Source: Candidatus Merdivicinus intestinavium
GTDB taxonomy: Bacteria; Bacillota; Clostridia; Oscillospirales; Ruminococcaceae
DNA: 50,748 bases
Direction of reading: 5' to 3'
Assembly (NCBI GenBank): GCA_018713245.1
Contig: DVFM01000060.1
Coordinates: 1 to 50,748, forward strand
The position numbers and the translations under genes are program-made. Each line of letters opens with the position of its first letter. Position 1 is the first letter of the stretch. Shown here piece after piece: positions 17,046 to 25,913 of the stretch. The notes beneath the pieces are model-generated. The model saw only the letters and a list, made by a program, of their open reading frames with translations. It made no database searches and was not told where the DNA came from.

Positions 17046-17919
17046 ATGATCTTTGATTTGAGTTTTTTGGATTTGGAATTGGAGGCGGCCAAGACCGGTT
17101 CCTTTTCCCCTGTGTTAACGGCCCATCCCGCCTTCCGCGCCATAGCGGAGCACGAAGCGGAATTGCAGCGCCCGGTCTGGGACGCGGACAGCTTTTCAAC
17201 CCGTTTTTCGGCTGCGGCGGAGGGAAAAGAAGGGGATTGGGGGCTTGCCCCGTTATTTCAGGAGCGTGAAAGGCTGGAAGGCTTCAGAGATTGGCTGGAA
17301 ACGGAAAAGGAAGCCCTGACCGCCCTGGTGCGCCGGCAGCTGGAACGATTTACGGGAGTTCCGCTGCATCCCTTATGTGGGCAGTTATGATGCGGGCTTC
17401 AGCCCGGACGTGGGGAACGGAGCGATTTACCTGAACCTGCCGGTTTTGTCCTCAAGGGAGGGCTTTTTGGAAACCCTGGTCCACGAATGCTACCATGCCC
17501 GGAAAGCGGAACCGAAAACCCGCCAAAAGGCCAAACAACTTGAATTTCAATCTTCTCCCATGACGCAGCTGTTATTCTTTACTGCGGAGGAAGGAATCGC
17601 AAGCCTGGTGGGGAATAATGGGTTGCTGGCGTCCCAGCATCCGGTCATCCCGCTGCGCGCCGCAGAGGAAGGGTGCGCGGAACTGAAACAGCTCCTCGGC
17701 AGATTCTGCGGGCAGGAACTGGATGAGCAGGCGGCTCTGGAAGCCTTTTTGCAGACAGACTGCTGCTATACAGGCGGCGTTTACATTGCTTACAGCGTGT
17801 GGAAGGCATACGGCCGGGACGGGCTGGATACCTGGTCCGCCCGGGCGGATTTGGACGCTTATTATCAGGCGTTCCGGTCCGCCCCGCAGGGAGCGGACTG
17901 GCCGGCACTGTCCCTGTAA
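17046..17919 (+). pseudogene. Putative HExxH zinc metallopeptidase gene interrupted by a +1 frameshift
   Basis: The first frame runs from the ATG at 17046 to a stop at 17390 (114 residues). A second frame, open from about 17320, continues to 17919 and contains GFLETLVHECYHARK, a zinc-binding HExxH helix, then LLFFTAEEGIASLVG, whose downstream Glu could be the third ligand. Removing one C from CCC at 17370-17372 joins the frames as VPLHPYVGSYDAGF, giving a protein of about 290 residues. The lesion could be a genuine inactivating insertion, an assembly error, or programmed slippage at CCC-T. No secretion signal is visible. It follows the DacF-like gene by 18 bp and ends at a terminator. Confidence 0.65.
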
Positions 17920-17942
17920 ACGGAAAGAGAATCAGGAGAATA

Positions 17943-17964
17943 GGGACGCTTCGGCGTCCCTTTT
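17943..17964 (+). terminator. Rho-independent terminator
   Basis: GGGACGC (17943-17949), UUCG tetraloop, GCGTCCC (17954-17960), then TTTT. It ends the DacF-like/peptidase unit. Confidence 0.88.
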
Positions 17965-18024
17965 GGCATTTCCCTCCCCGGCCCGGCATATCCTGCCTTG
18001 TAGGAGGATGTTCCGGGAAAACAG

Positions 18025-18053
18025 TTGAAAAGCAGGGGAAAATATGGTATAAT
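18025..18053 (+). promoter_or_regulatory. Promoter of the ddl-murI operon
   Basis: TTGAAA (18025-18030), a 17-bp spacer and TATAAT (18048-18053), 100 bp upstream of ddl. Confidence 0.78.
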
Positions 18054-18153
18054 AAATCAGTTATGGAGGGGGAGCGCGCTTTGCGGCCTCCCGACGGAAA
18101 TCACCCCGCCTTCCGGCAGCCTCCGGCCGGCAGGGAAAACAGGAGGAGTTCGT

Positions 18154-19233
18154 ATGGCAAAACAACGCATCGCCGTGATTTTTGGCGGCGCATCGTCCGA
18201 GCATGAGGTTTCCTGCGTATCGGCCAGCTCGGTCATATCCAATATCCCCCAGGATGACTACGAAGTTGTCTGCATCGGCATTACCAAAAAAGGCAAGTGG
18301 CTCTTTTACCCCGGCGAATGGGACCAGATTGCCGGCGGACAGTGGGAGAAAAACCCCGACTGCTGCGCCTGCATGGTGAGCATGGATAACGCCAAGCGCG
18401 GCATTTACAAAATTTTGGACGACCAGACGGTGTCCTTCCTGTCCATTGACTGCTTTTTCCCCGTGCTGCACGGGAAAAACGGGGAGGACGGCACCATTCA
18501 GGGCCTTTTTGACCTGAGCATGGCCCCCTATGTGGGCTGCGGCACCTGTTCGTCGGCCATCTGCATGGATAAAGCCTACACCCACACCATCCTGGAAAAT
18601 GCCGGCATCCGCATGGCCCCTTACATCCTCTGCCGCCGCAGCGACAGGTTCCGCCCGGAACAGGTGGCCCAGAAAGTTCTGGACAGCTTCGGCTTCCCGG
18701 TGTTCGTCAAACCCGCCAACGCGGGCTCCTCGGTGGGCGTTTCCAAGGCCAAGGACGAAAACGAACTGGAACAGGCCATCAAGCTCGCCTTTGTCCACGA
18801 CAGCAAGGTGCTGGTGGAAAAGGCCATCAACGGCCTGGAGGTGGAATGCGCCGTGCTGGGCAACGCCGAGCCGGAGGCGTCGGTGCTGGGAGAAATCACC
18901 CCGGCCAACGAGTTTTACGACTACGAGGCCAAGTATGAAAACGCCGCTTCCGAGCTGCACATTCCCGCCCGGATCAGCCAGGAGCTTTCCTATAAGGTGC
19001 GCGGCATCGCGGTGGAGGCGTTTCAGGCCATGGGCTGCTCGGGGCTTGCGCGGGTGGACTTTTTTGTCAACCCGGCCACCGAGGAAATCTGGCTCAACGA
19101 ACTGAACACCATGCCCGGCTTCACCAGCATCAGCATGTATCCGAAGCTCTGGGAAGCCACCGGCGTTTCCTACGGCGCGCTGCTGGACCGCCTCATCAAG
19201 CTGGGCATAGAAAGGGCGGAGATGAATGGATAA
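18154..19233 (+). CDS. ddl: D-alanine--D-alanine ligase
   Basis: A 359-residue cytoplasmic ATP-grasp enzyme that makes the D-Ala-D-Ala dipeptide for peptidoglycan. The start is the ATG at 18154 after AGGAGG; a longer reading has no ribosome site. Visible motifs are IAVIFGGASSEHEVS at the N-terminus, VLHGKNGEDGTIQGLF, the ATP-binding PVFVKPANAGSSVGVSK, the omega-loop EFYDYEAKY (the Tyr typical of D-Ala-D-Ala rather than D-Ala-D-Lac ligases), and the metal-binding NELNTMPGFT. It overlaps murI by 8 bp, so the two wall-precursor enzymes are coupled. Confidence 0.95.
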   Translation: MAKQRIAVIFGGASSEHEVSCVSASSVISNIPQDDYEVVCIGITKKGKWLFYPGEWDQIAGGQWEKNPDCCACMVSMDNAKRGIYKILDDQTVSFLSIDCFFPVLHGKNGEDGTIQGLFDLSMAPYVGCGTCSSAICMDKAYTHTILENAGIRMAPYILCRRSDRFRPEQVAQKVLDSFGFPVFVKPANAGSSVGVSKAKDENELEQAIKLAFVHDSKVLVEKAINGLEVECAVLGNAEPEASVLGEITPANEFYDYEAKYENAASELHIPARISQELSYKVRGIAVEAFQAMGCSGLARVDFFVNPATEEIWLNELNTMPGFTSISMYPKLWEATGVSYGALLDRLIKLGIERAEMNG

Positions 19234-20056
19234 TCGGCCCATCGGCGTGCTGGATTCCGGCATGGGGGGGCTGACCGCCGTTCGGGAGCTTTTGAAAATC
19301 CTGCCGGAAGAGGACATTGTCTATTTCGGCGACACCGGCCGGGTCCCCTACGGCACGCGGAGCGCGGAGATTGTCACCCAGTACGCCATGCAGGACATCA
19401 GCTTTCTTCTGAGCAAGGACGTCAAGCTGGTCATCGCCGCCTGCGGCACCGTCACCACCACCCTGCCGGAGGAGCTGACGGGGCGGTTCCGGTTCCCCTA
19501 TACGGGGGTGCTCAAGCCCACCGTCCGGACGGCGCTGGCCGCCACGCGGAACCGGAAAATCGGCGTCATCGCGACGGCCACCACCATCCGCACCGGCGCG
19601 TATGAGCGGGAGCTCAAGCGCCTCTGCCCGGAAGCGGAGGTCATTTCGGGCGCATGCCCGCTCTTCGTCCCGCTGGTGGAAAACGGCTATGTGGACCGGC
19701 AAAATCCCGTCACCCGGATGGTGGCGGAGGAATATCTCGCCCCCATCCGGGCGGCGGGGGTGGACACCCTCATCCTGGGCTGCACCCATTATCCGGTCAT
19801 CGCGCCCATTCTGGCGGACGTGATGGGGGAGGGCGTAACCCTCGTCGACTCCGGGAAGGCCGCCGCGGACTATGCCCGCAGCATGCTTGCCGAAGCCGGG
19901 CTGCTGACCGGGCGGAAAAGCCGCGGCAGCTGCTCTTATTACGTCAGCGACGCGCCGGACGATTTCGCGCGCAATGCATCCATTTTTCTCGGAGAACGGT
20001 TCGGCGGAGAGGTCGGCCGGATTGAGATCACAAACTACCCGGATACCATTGTATAG
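19226..20056 (+). CDS. murI: Glutamate racemase
   Basis: A 276-residue enzyme supplying D-glutamate for peptidoglycan. DSGMGGLTAVRELLK carries the N-terminal catalytic Asp region. The first catalytic Cys lies in IAACGTVTTT and the second in ILGCTHYPVI. The family usually has CNT after the first Cys; here it is CGT, so the Asn that contacts substrate is Gly. Length and the remaining motifs (YFGDTGRVPYGTRS, GVLKPTVRTAL) are normal. The ATG overlaps the end of ddl. Confidence 0.92.
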   Translation: MDNRPIGVLDSGMGGLTAVRELLKILPEEDIVYFGDTGRVPYGTRSAEIVTQYAMQDISFLLSKDVKLVIAACGTVTTTLPEELTGRFRFPYTGVLKPTVRTALAATRNRKIGVIATATTIRTGAYERELKRLCPEAEVISGACPLFVPLVENGYVDRQNPVTRMVAEEYLAPIRAAGVDTLILGCTHYPVIAPILADVMGEGVTLVDSGKAAADYARSMLAEAGLLTGRKSRGSCSYYVSDAPDDFARNASIFLGERFGGEVGRIEITNYPDTIV

Positions 20057-20068
20057 AAAGGACGCACC

Positions 20069-20488
20069 ATGAAACAGGACGTCAATATCTGCATCAAGGG
20101 CGTTTACACTGCGGAGGAGGAGCAAACCACCACCGAGCTTTACACCGTGGGCAGCCTCTGCAAGAAAAACGGCCATTATTACCTCACCTATCGTGAGAGC
20201 GAAACCACCGGTTTCGAGGGCTGCACCACCACCATGAAGCTGGAGGACGACCGCGTCACCGTCATCCGCCGCGGTCCCGCCACGGCGCACCTGATTTTGC
20301 AGAAGGGGGTGCGGAGCGTCGGCCGCTACGAAATGATGGGCAGCCTGATGGACATCGGCGTTTACACCGACGGCATGGAGAACCAGATGACCGAGGAGGG
20401 CGGCCGCCTTCATTTGAAATACACGATGGACATGAACGCCTCCCTTCTGAGCGAAAACGAGCTGGATATTTCGGTGACGCGGGCGTAA
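20069..20488 (+). CDS. DUF1934 (YwiB-like) protein
   Basis: A 139-residue predicted calycin-like beta-barrel. The pattern of a TTTELYTVGSLCKKNGHYYLTYRE strand pair, a central MKLEDDRVTVIRRG and a closing LKYTMDMNASLLSENELDI is typical of DUF1934. No signal peptide is present. In Bacillus the homologue ywiB also sits directly upstream of argS, as here, which supports the identity. The function is unknown. It is 12 bp after murI with AGAAAGGACG as the ribosome site. Confidence 0.85.
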   Translation: MKQDVNICIKGVYTAEEEQTTTELYTVGSLCKKNGHYYLTYRESETTGFEGCTTTMKLEDDRVTVIRRGPATAHLILQKGVRSVGRYEMMGSLMDIGVYTDGMENQMTEEGGRLHLKYTMDMNASLLSENELDISVTRA

Positions 20489-20545
20489 TCGCCCCGCCGC
20501 CGGTGAGTTTATATGGAAAAAGAACGGAAAGAAAGGATTTTAAAT

Positions 20546-22234
20546 ATGGCCAATCCTGTGCTGGATGCAAAAAATGAATGCCGGGCCCTGCTGGAAGCGG
20601 CCCTGAAAAAATGCACGGCAGCCGGAAAGCTGCCGGAGGGAGAATTCCCGGATTATGTGGTGGAAATCCCCAACGATTCTTCCCACGGGGACTTTGCGGC
20701 CAACGCCGCCATGGTTTCCGCACGGGCTTTCCGCAAAGCGCCGAAGATGATTGCCGACGCCCTGGTTTCCGAAATGGAGCTTTCCGGCTCCTCCTTCGCG
20801 AAGGTGGAGGTGGCGGGCCCCGGGTTCATCAACTTCACCCTGGCCCCCGCCTGGTTTGCGGGCACAGTCAGGAGCGTGCTTGAGGAAAAGGAAAACTACG
20901 GCCGCACCGATTTCGGCGCGGGCAAAAAGGTGCTGGTGGAATTTGTTTCCGCCAACCCCACCGGCCCCATGCACATCGGCAACGCCCGGGGCGGCGCTCT
21001 GGGCGACGGCATCGCCTCCGTGCTGGACTGGGCGGGCTACAAAGCGGACCGGGAGTTTTACGTCAACGACGCCGGCAACCAGATCAACAAGTTCGGCCTG
21101 TCCCTGGACCTGCGGTATCAGCAGCTTTACAAGGACGGCGTCGAGATGCCCGAGGACAGCTACCACGGCCAGGACATCATCGACCATGCCAAAAACTTTG
21201 CCGCCATCCACGGCGACAAATACATGCACACCTCCGAGGAGGAGCGCCGCAAAGCGCTGGTGGACTACGCCCTGCCGCTGAACATCGAGGGGCTGGAGCG
21301 GGATCTGGCGAAATACCGCATCCGCTACGACCGGTGGTTCCGGGAATCCACCCTCCATGCCGACGGCTCCGTCTGGAAGGTGGTGGAACTTCTCAAGGAA
21401 AAGGGCCACACCTACGAGCAGGACGGGGCGGTCTGGTTCAAGGCCACCGAATTCGGCGCGGACAAGGATTTCGTGCTGGTGCGTTCCAATGGCGTGCCCA
21501 CCTATGTGGTGCCGGACATCGCCTACCACTACGGCAAGCTGGTGACCCGGGGCTATGACAAAGCCATCGACGTTCTGGGCGCGGACCATCACGGCTATGT
21601 GCCCCGCCTGAAAGCGGCTCTGCAGGCGCTGGGCGTGGACCCCGACCGGCTGGATGTAGTGCTGATGCAGATGGTGCGGCTCATCCGGGACGGCCAGGTT
21701 GTAAAAGCGAGCAAGCGTTCCGGCAAAGCCATCACCCTGGTGACGCTGCTGGACGAAGTGCCCATCGATGCGGCGCGGTTCTACTTCAACCTGCGGGAAG
21801 CGAGCTCCCAGTTCGACTTTGACCTGGACCTGGCGGTGGAGCAGTCCAGCCAGAACCCGGTTTACTATGTACAGTATGCCCACGCCCGGATCTGCTCCAT
21901 TCTCAAAAAGCTGGATGCGGAAGGCATTGCGGCGCGGGAAGTGTCCGCGGACGAGCTCTGCGGGCTGAGCACCCCCGAGGAAATCGCCCTGATCCGGCAC
22001 ATTGCCCGGTTCCCCTCCGAGATTATCGAGGCGGCCAAGGCTTACGATCCCGCCAAGATGACCCGGTACGCCATGGATTTGGCCACCCTCTTCCACAAGT
22101 TCTACACCGCCTGCAAGGTGTTCGGCGAGGAAGAATCTCTGATGCAGGCCCGGCTGGCCCTCTGTCTCGCCTCCAAGACGGTTTTGGAGAACGTCCTTTC
22201 CATCCTGAAAATTGACGCCCCGGAAACCATGTAG
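20546..22234 (+). CDS. argS: Arginyl-tRNA synthetase
   Basis: A 562-residue class I synthetase charging tRNA-Arg. I chose the ATG at 20546 (MANPVLDAK), eight bases after AAAGGA, over the in-frame ATG at 20513. The N-terminal additional domain comes first, then the HIGH-type motif in SANPTGPMHIGNARGGALGD, a RSNGVPTYVVPDIAYHYGKL stretch, GADHHGYVPRLKAAL, the KMSKS-equivalent KASKRSGKA, and a C-terminal anticodon-binding helical domain. It is the last gene of the ddl operon or has its own promoter in the 57-bp gap, which I could not identify. Confidence 0.95.
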   Translation: MANPVLDAKNECRALLEAALKKCTAAGKLPEGEFPDYVVEIPNDSSHGDFAANAAMVSARAFRKAPKMIADALVSEMELSGSSFAKVEVAGPGFINFTLAPAWFAGTVRSVLEEKENYGRTDFGAGKKVLVEFVSANPTGPMHIGNARGGALGDGIASVLDWAGYKADREFYVNDAGNQINKFGLSLDLRYQQLYKDGVEMPEDSYHGQDIIDHAKNFAAIHGDKYMHTSEEERRKALVDYALPLNIEGLERDLAKYRIRYDRWFRESTLHADGSVWKVVELLKEKGHTYEQDGAVWFKATEFGADKDFVLVRSNGVPTYVVPDIAYHYGKLVTRGYDKAIDVLGADHHGYVPRLKAALQALGVDPDRLDVVLMQMVRLIRDGQVVKASKRSGKAITLVTLLDEVPIDAARFYFNLREASSQFDFDLDLAVEQSSQNPVYYVQYAHARICSILKKLDAEGIAAREVSADELCGLSTPEEIALIRHIARFPSEIIEAAKAYDPAKMTRYAMDLATLFHKFYTACKVFGEEESLMQARLALCLASKTVLENVLSILKIDAPETM

Positions 22235-22249
22235 CCCGGTAACCGGGCT
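22233..22249 (+). terminator. Weak hairpin at the end of argS
   Basis: AGCCCGG (22233-22239) pairs with CCGGGCT (22243-22249) around TAA, followed by GTTAAG. It overlaps the stop codon and lacks a real U-run. Confidence 0.35.
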
Positions 22250-22789
22250 GTTAAGTCGCCGCGGCCGCACAGCCACGCGCCGGATTTTGGCTGGCGCAAA
22301 CAAGTTGCGCCTCTGGTAGAGGGTCCACGCTATTTCTTTTTAGCGGCGAATCGCCGCTGATAAGACGACGCGGCCGCCTACCCTGCGGGGGATATCCGTC
22401 AACGGCGGGATGAACCGCCGTTTTCGGAACTGCTTCCCCACGAGAATAGGACAATCGGCGAGCCGCCGCGGGCTCGGAGGCCGGGCGGCCCGGAGGCCGG
22501 GCGGCCAATTCGACGCGGCGTTTCAATCTCTATGAACCCGCTGGAACGGCGCGACAAGCTGCGCCGTTTTGGGGAGGATTCCATTCCTTTCGGTCGGCAA
22601 TCGGGCTGTTGATTCGCCGCATGGGAAGATTTCATCTTCTATCGTTTTGATAAAGCAAGCGAAAACAGATTTGTAGGGGCGAACTGTGTTCGCCCGGCAA
22701 TTTTCCGCCGGTATTCCGACAAACAGGGAATAACGGACGCGCGATCATTTGTAAACCGTAAGATCATCACTGATAAGGAGCGAAGCCTC
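22235..22789. repeat. Gene-free 555-bp patchwork of hairpins and short repeats
   Basis: No coding sequence is credible here. Visible units are hairpins AGCGGCG/CGCCGCT (22342-22358), AACGGCGG/CCGCCGTT plus T-run (22401-22424), AACGGCGC/GCGCCGTT plus T-run (22545-22570), and GGGCGAAC/GTTCGCCC (22677-22695). There is also a repeated CGGGCTGTTRAKTCGCCGC at 22244-22262 and 22602-22620, with a diverged copy near 22354-22376. Such elements are usually dispersed palindromic repeats; copy number elsewhere in the genome cannot be seen from here. Confidence 0.6.
22475..22506. repeat. Perfect 16-bp tandem duplication
   Basis: CGGAGGCCGGGCGGCC occurs twice in direct succession at 22475-22490 and 22491-22506. 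Confidence 0.9.
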
Positions 22790-23884
22790 ATGAAATTAGG
22801 TATGGTGGGCCTGCCGAATGTCGGCAAGAGCACCCTCTTCAACGCGCTGACCAACGCCGGCGCGGAATCCGCCAACTACCCCTTCTGCACCATCGAGCCC
22901 AACGTGGGCGTGGTGTCCGTGCCGGACGAGCGTCTGGACAAGCTGGCGGAGATGTACCACCCGAAGAAATTTACCCCCGCTGTCCTGGAATTTATGGACA
23001 TTGCGGGCCTGGTCAAAGGCGCGTCCAAGGGCGAGGGCCTGGGCAACAAATTCCTGGCGGACATCCGGGAGGCGGACGCCATCGTTCATGTGGTGCGCTG
23101 CTTTGAGGACCCGGACGTCATCCACGTGGAAGGGACTGTCGGCGCGGCCCGGGACATTGAAACCATCAATCTGGAGCTGATTTTCGCCGACATGGAAATG
23201 CTGGAGCGCCGCATTGCCAAGACCCAGAAGATGGTGCGGGCCGACAAGAAATACGCGGCGGAGCTGGACTGCCTTCAGCGCCTGATGGCCCATCTGGAGG
23301 AGGGGAAATCCGCCCGCAGCTTTGACTGCACCGACGAGGAGCGGGAAATAATCGCCGCCTCCCCGCTGCTGTCCAACAAGCCCGTGATTTACGCCGCCAA
23401 TCTCTGCGAGGAGGACTTCACCGGCGGCTATGAGCAGAATCCCCACTACCAGGCTGTGCAGAAAATCGCCGCCGAGGAGCATGCGGCGGTGCTGCCCATC
23501 TGCGCCAAAATCGAAGAGGAAATCGCCGATATGTCCGACGAGGACAAGGCCATGTTCCTCTCCGACCTGGGGCTGAAGGAAAGCGGCCTCAACCGCATCA
23601 TCAAGGAGGGCTACGCCCTGCTGGGATACATCTCCTTCCTGACCGCGGGCGAGCCGGAGGTCCGGGCCTGGACCATCACCAAGGGCACCAAAGCGCCCCA
23701 GGCCGCCGGGAAAATCCACACCGACTTTGAGCGCGGCTTTATCCGGGCGGAAGTGGTGGCCTTCGACGACCTGATGGCCTGCGGCTCCATGGCGGCGGCC
23801 AAGGAAAAGGGCCTGGTCCGGCTGGAAGGCAAGGATTATGTGATGCAGGACGGCGACATTGTGCTGTTCCGCTTTAATGTCTGA
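22790..23884 (+). CDS. ychF: Redox-regulated P-loop ATPase of the Obg/YchF family
   Basis: A 364-residue cytoplasmic ATPase of the TRAFAC class. The P-loop is GLPNVGKST near residue 8, the switch region includes [27 protein letters not shown], and the C-terminal TGS-like domain carries [26 protein letters not shown]. YchF proteins bind ribosomes and modulate stress and redox responses. The ATG at 22790 follows AAGGAG. It is monocistronic and followed by a good terminator. Confidence 0.96.
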   Translation: MKLGMVGLPNVGKSTLFNALTNAGAESANYPFCTIEPNVGVVSVPDERLDKLAEMYHPKKFTPAVLEFMDIAGLVKGASKGEGLGNKFLADIREADAIVHVVRCFEDPDVIHVEGTVGAARDIETINLELIFADMEMLERRIAKTQKMVRADKKYAAELDCLQRLMAHLEEGKSARSFDCTDEEREIIAASPLLSNKPVIYAANLCEEDFTGGYEQNPHYQAVQKIAAEEHAAVLPICAKIEEEIADMSDEDKAMFLSDLGLKESGLNRIIKEGYALLGYISFLTAGEPEVRAWTITKGTKAPQAAGKIHTDFERGFIRAEVVAFDDLMACGSMAAAKEKGLVRLEGKDYVMQDGDIVLFRFNV

Positions 23885-23898
23885 TTGTAAAATGCAGG

Positions 23899-23934
23899 GA
23901 GCACAGGGAATGAAACCCCTGTGCTCTTCTTTTT
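23899..23934 (+). terminator. Terminator after ychF
   Basis: GAGCACAGGG (23899-23908) pairs with CCCTGTGCTC (23917-23926), followed by TTCTTTTT. Confidence 0.92.
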
Positions 23935-23954
23935 ACCTGAAACCCTGTGCCCCC

Positions 23955-23991
23955 TGAAAAACGGAGCGCCGGCCTCGCATAAGGCCGGCGC
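23955..23991 (-). terminator. Terminator after the MerR-type gene
   Basis: GCGCCGGCCT (23966-23975) pairs with AGGCCGGCGC (23982-23991). The minus strand continues as TCCGTTTTT. Confidence 0.8.
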
Positions 23992-24007
23992 GTTCTGTCC
24001 TGCTTGA

Positions 24008-24397
24008 TTATTCTTCGTCCCCGGATTCCCGGCAGACGCCGTCCTTATCCGGCAGACGGTCATACTGCTCGATTTTCTGGTTGAGCCGGTCCAGCGACTG
24101 CTGCATGTCCGCCATCCGCTCCAGGAGCCGCTCCCGCTGCTCGATAAGGATGTTTTTCCGCGCCTCGGCGGTGTCCGCTCCCTGCCGGTAGAGGGCGACG
24201 TATTCGATGAGCGCTTCAATCTGCACCCCGGCTTTGCGCATGCAGCGCATGAGCTCAATCCAGCGGCAGGATTCCCCGTCGTAGTCCCGGATGCCGCTTT
24301 TGTTCCGCGGCACCGGCGGGAGCAGCCCGATGCGCTCGTAATAGCGGAGCGTATCCGGGCTCAGGCCGTATTTCCGGCTGGCTTCCGCAATGGTCAT
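24008..24397 (-). CDS. MerR family transcriptional regulator
   Basis: A 129-residue DNA-binding protein. The N-terminal winged HTH is MTIAEASRKYGLSPDTLRYYERIGLLPP followed by RDYDGESCRWIELMRCMRKAG, which is diagnostic for MerR. A long dimerisation helix spans about residues 75-118. Cys residues are few and not in the CxxC pattern of metal sensors, so it more likely belongs to the group that senses organic compounds or regulates reductases. The ATG at 24397 follows AAGGGAG. It is downstream of the XRE-like gene on the same strand with a 39-bp gap. Confidence 0.9.
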   Translation of the reverse strand: MTIAEASRKYGLSPDTLRYYERIGLLPPVPRNKSGIRDYDGESCRWIELMRCMRKAGVQIEALIEYVALYRQGADTAEARKNILIEQRERLLERMADMQQSLDRLNQKIEQYDRLPDKDGVCRESGDEE

Positions 24398-24436
24398 GTT
24401 CTTTCTCCCTTCTGCCGGGCCGCGCGCCCGGAATTT

Positions 24437-25888
24437 TTATGTCCCCAGAAATTCCCCCTGAATCTCCCGGAGCTTCGCCACGGTTTTTTCCCGGCTCTCC
24501 AGCAGCGCCGTATCCTGGAGATACTCCATAAAGTCCCGGAAGGAAAAGGCCAGGCTTTTTTCCTGCAGGTGCAGCACCATGAGGCCCCGATAGGGATGGC
24601 GCAGGTTGATGCGGATGGAGCTCAGGTCCTCCACCGCCATGCCGAAATCTTTGGGGATGGGGAACTTGTTCTCCCGGATGAAGAAGGGGGAAAAGCGCCC
24701 CTCCTCCGCGCATTCCAGCATCCGGCGCAGCAGCTCGGCGCGGAAGGCGCGGGGCAGGGGGGAGTACATCTCCTCCGGCAGCTCGGAAACCCGCCCGGTT
24801 TCCAGGAAATCCCGCAGTCCCGTCTCGGTAAAAAAGGAGAAATTCCGGCGGGTGTTTTTGAGCAGGGAAATGCTCTGGATCCGCTGCTGGAACATGGAAA
24901 GGATCTCCTCCCGGTGGGGAAGGTCCGCCGCCGCCTGCCTGCGGATCATATCCATGGAGCAGAAAAGTCCCAGGCAGGGCTCGTAGGTCAGGCTGTAGCT
25001 CGTATCGATTTGGGTGTTCCGGGAAAAGAAAAGGTCCCGGTACTTCCGTTTGAGATCGACCGCCCCGCTGTCCAGGAGGGGGGAACACTCCGCCTTTGCC
25101 TGTTCAAAAATTTTCCGGTAGAGGCGGACGTAATCCTCCCCCTCCAGAAGCAGCCCGCCGCTCCCGTCCGCCGAGAAGGTGAGGACGCGGTCCCCCGCCA
25201 GCGCCAGACAGGGGAGCACGGAGGCGGGGCTTTCCAGCATGCTGGCCTTTTCATAGTAAAAATAGGGCTGATACCGGGCGGCCCCCAGAAGCAGCGGGAA
25301 AAGCTGCTGGAAGCACTGGAGGTTGTAGCGGTTTTCCTTCTGATACTGCACCTCGCTGTCAAAGCAGACGATATGCTCCACCGTAAGGCCCGCATACCCG
25401 CTGCAGTACCGCTGGAGATGCCCGGTCAGCCAGCAGCCGGGCTGAAAGATGACCAGAAGCTGCGCTTCCCCTTCCGCCGCCGCGGCATCCGCCAGCAGGC
25501 AGAAGGCCTCCGTCACCGCTCCCTTTCCGGTCAGGGGCAGGGCCGGGCGGTCCAGAGCGGTCCTCGCCGGCGGCAGGGGACGCACGGGGCCGGGATTCAT
25601 GTAGTCCCGGATGGATTCCAGCAGCCGCTTTACCATCACCCGCCTGTAGTAAACGGCTTCCCCCATTTTGGAAATGCGGTAAGCCTGAAGGAGTATGCGG
25701 CGCTGGGCCGGGGCCAGCATCAGCGTGTCCGCCAGCTTTTCCAGAACTTCGGGGTCATTGGGGATGCGCTCGCCGGACATCATTTTCTGAATAAAGCTGC
25801 GTTCCACGCCGCTCAGGCTGGAAAGCGACGCGACCTTGATGTTGGCCGCGTGGATCATCTCCGAGAGCTTTTCGGAAAAAAGCGACAT
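24437..25888 (-). CDS. XRE-like HTH regulator divergent from the type VII secretion operon
   Basis: A 483-residue protein. Residues 1-70 form a Cro/CI-like HTH (ANIKVASLSSLSGVERSFIQ, then SGERIPNDPEVLEKLADTL). The remaining 400 residues match nothing I recognise: a middle segment with EGEAQLLVIFQPGCWLTGHL and a C-terminal segment with DFGMAVEDLSSIRINLRHPY. No TM segment is present, so it is cytoplasmic. The ATG at 25888 follows GGGAGGG. It shares a 210-bp promoter region with essC and is the best candidate for the factor that reads the TGTCAC or TTTTCCGT repeats there. Confidence 0.75.
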   Translation of the reverse strand: MSLFSEKLSEMIHAANIKVASLSSLSGVERSFIQKMMSGERIPNDPEVLEKLADTLMLAPAQRRILLQAYRISKMGEAVYYRRVMVKRLLESIRDYMNPGPVRPLPPARTALDRPALPLTGKGAVTEAFCLLADAAAAEGEAQLLVIFQPGCWLTGHLQRYCSGYAGLTVEHIVCFDSEVQYQKENRYNLQCFQQLFPLLLGAARYQPYFYYEKASMLESPASVLPCLALAGDRVLTFSADGSGGLLLEGEDYVRLYRKIFEQAKAECSPLLDSGAVDLKRKYRDLFFSRNTQIDTSYSLTYEPCLGLFCSMDMIRRQAAADLPHREEILSMFQQRIQSISLLKNTRRNFSFFTETGLRDFLETGRVSELPEEMYSPLPRAFRAELLRRMLECAEEGRFSPFFIRENKFPIPKDFGMAVEDLSSIRINLRHPYRGLMVLHLQEKSLAFSFRDFMEYLQDTALLESREKTVAKLREIQGEFLGT

Positions 25889-25913
25889 CCTAATCCCTCC
25901 CTTGCACGCCGGC

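Noticed and set aside
22251..22526. 91-codon minus-strand frame in the post-argS island
   Set aside because: It runs through hairpins and tandem repeats, has no ribosome site and no protein-like pattern.
22681..22692. GAACTGTGTTC as a LexA operator
   Set aside because: The half-sites are 3 bp apart instead of 4 and the site sits in a palindromic repeat far from any SOS gene.
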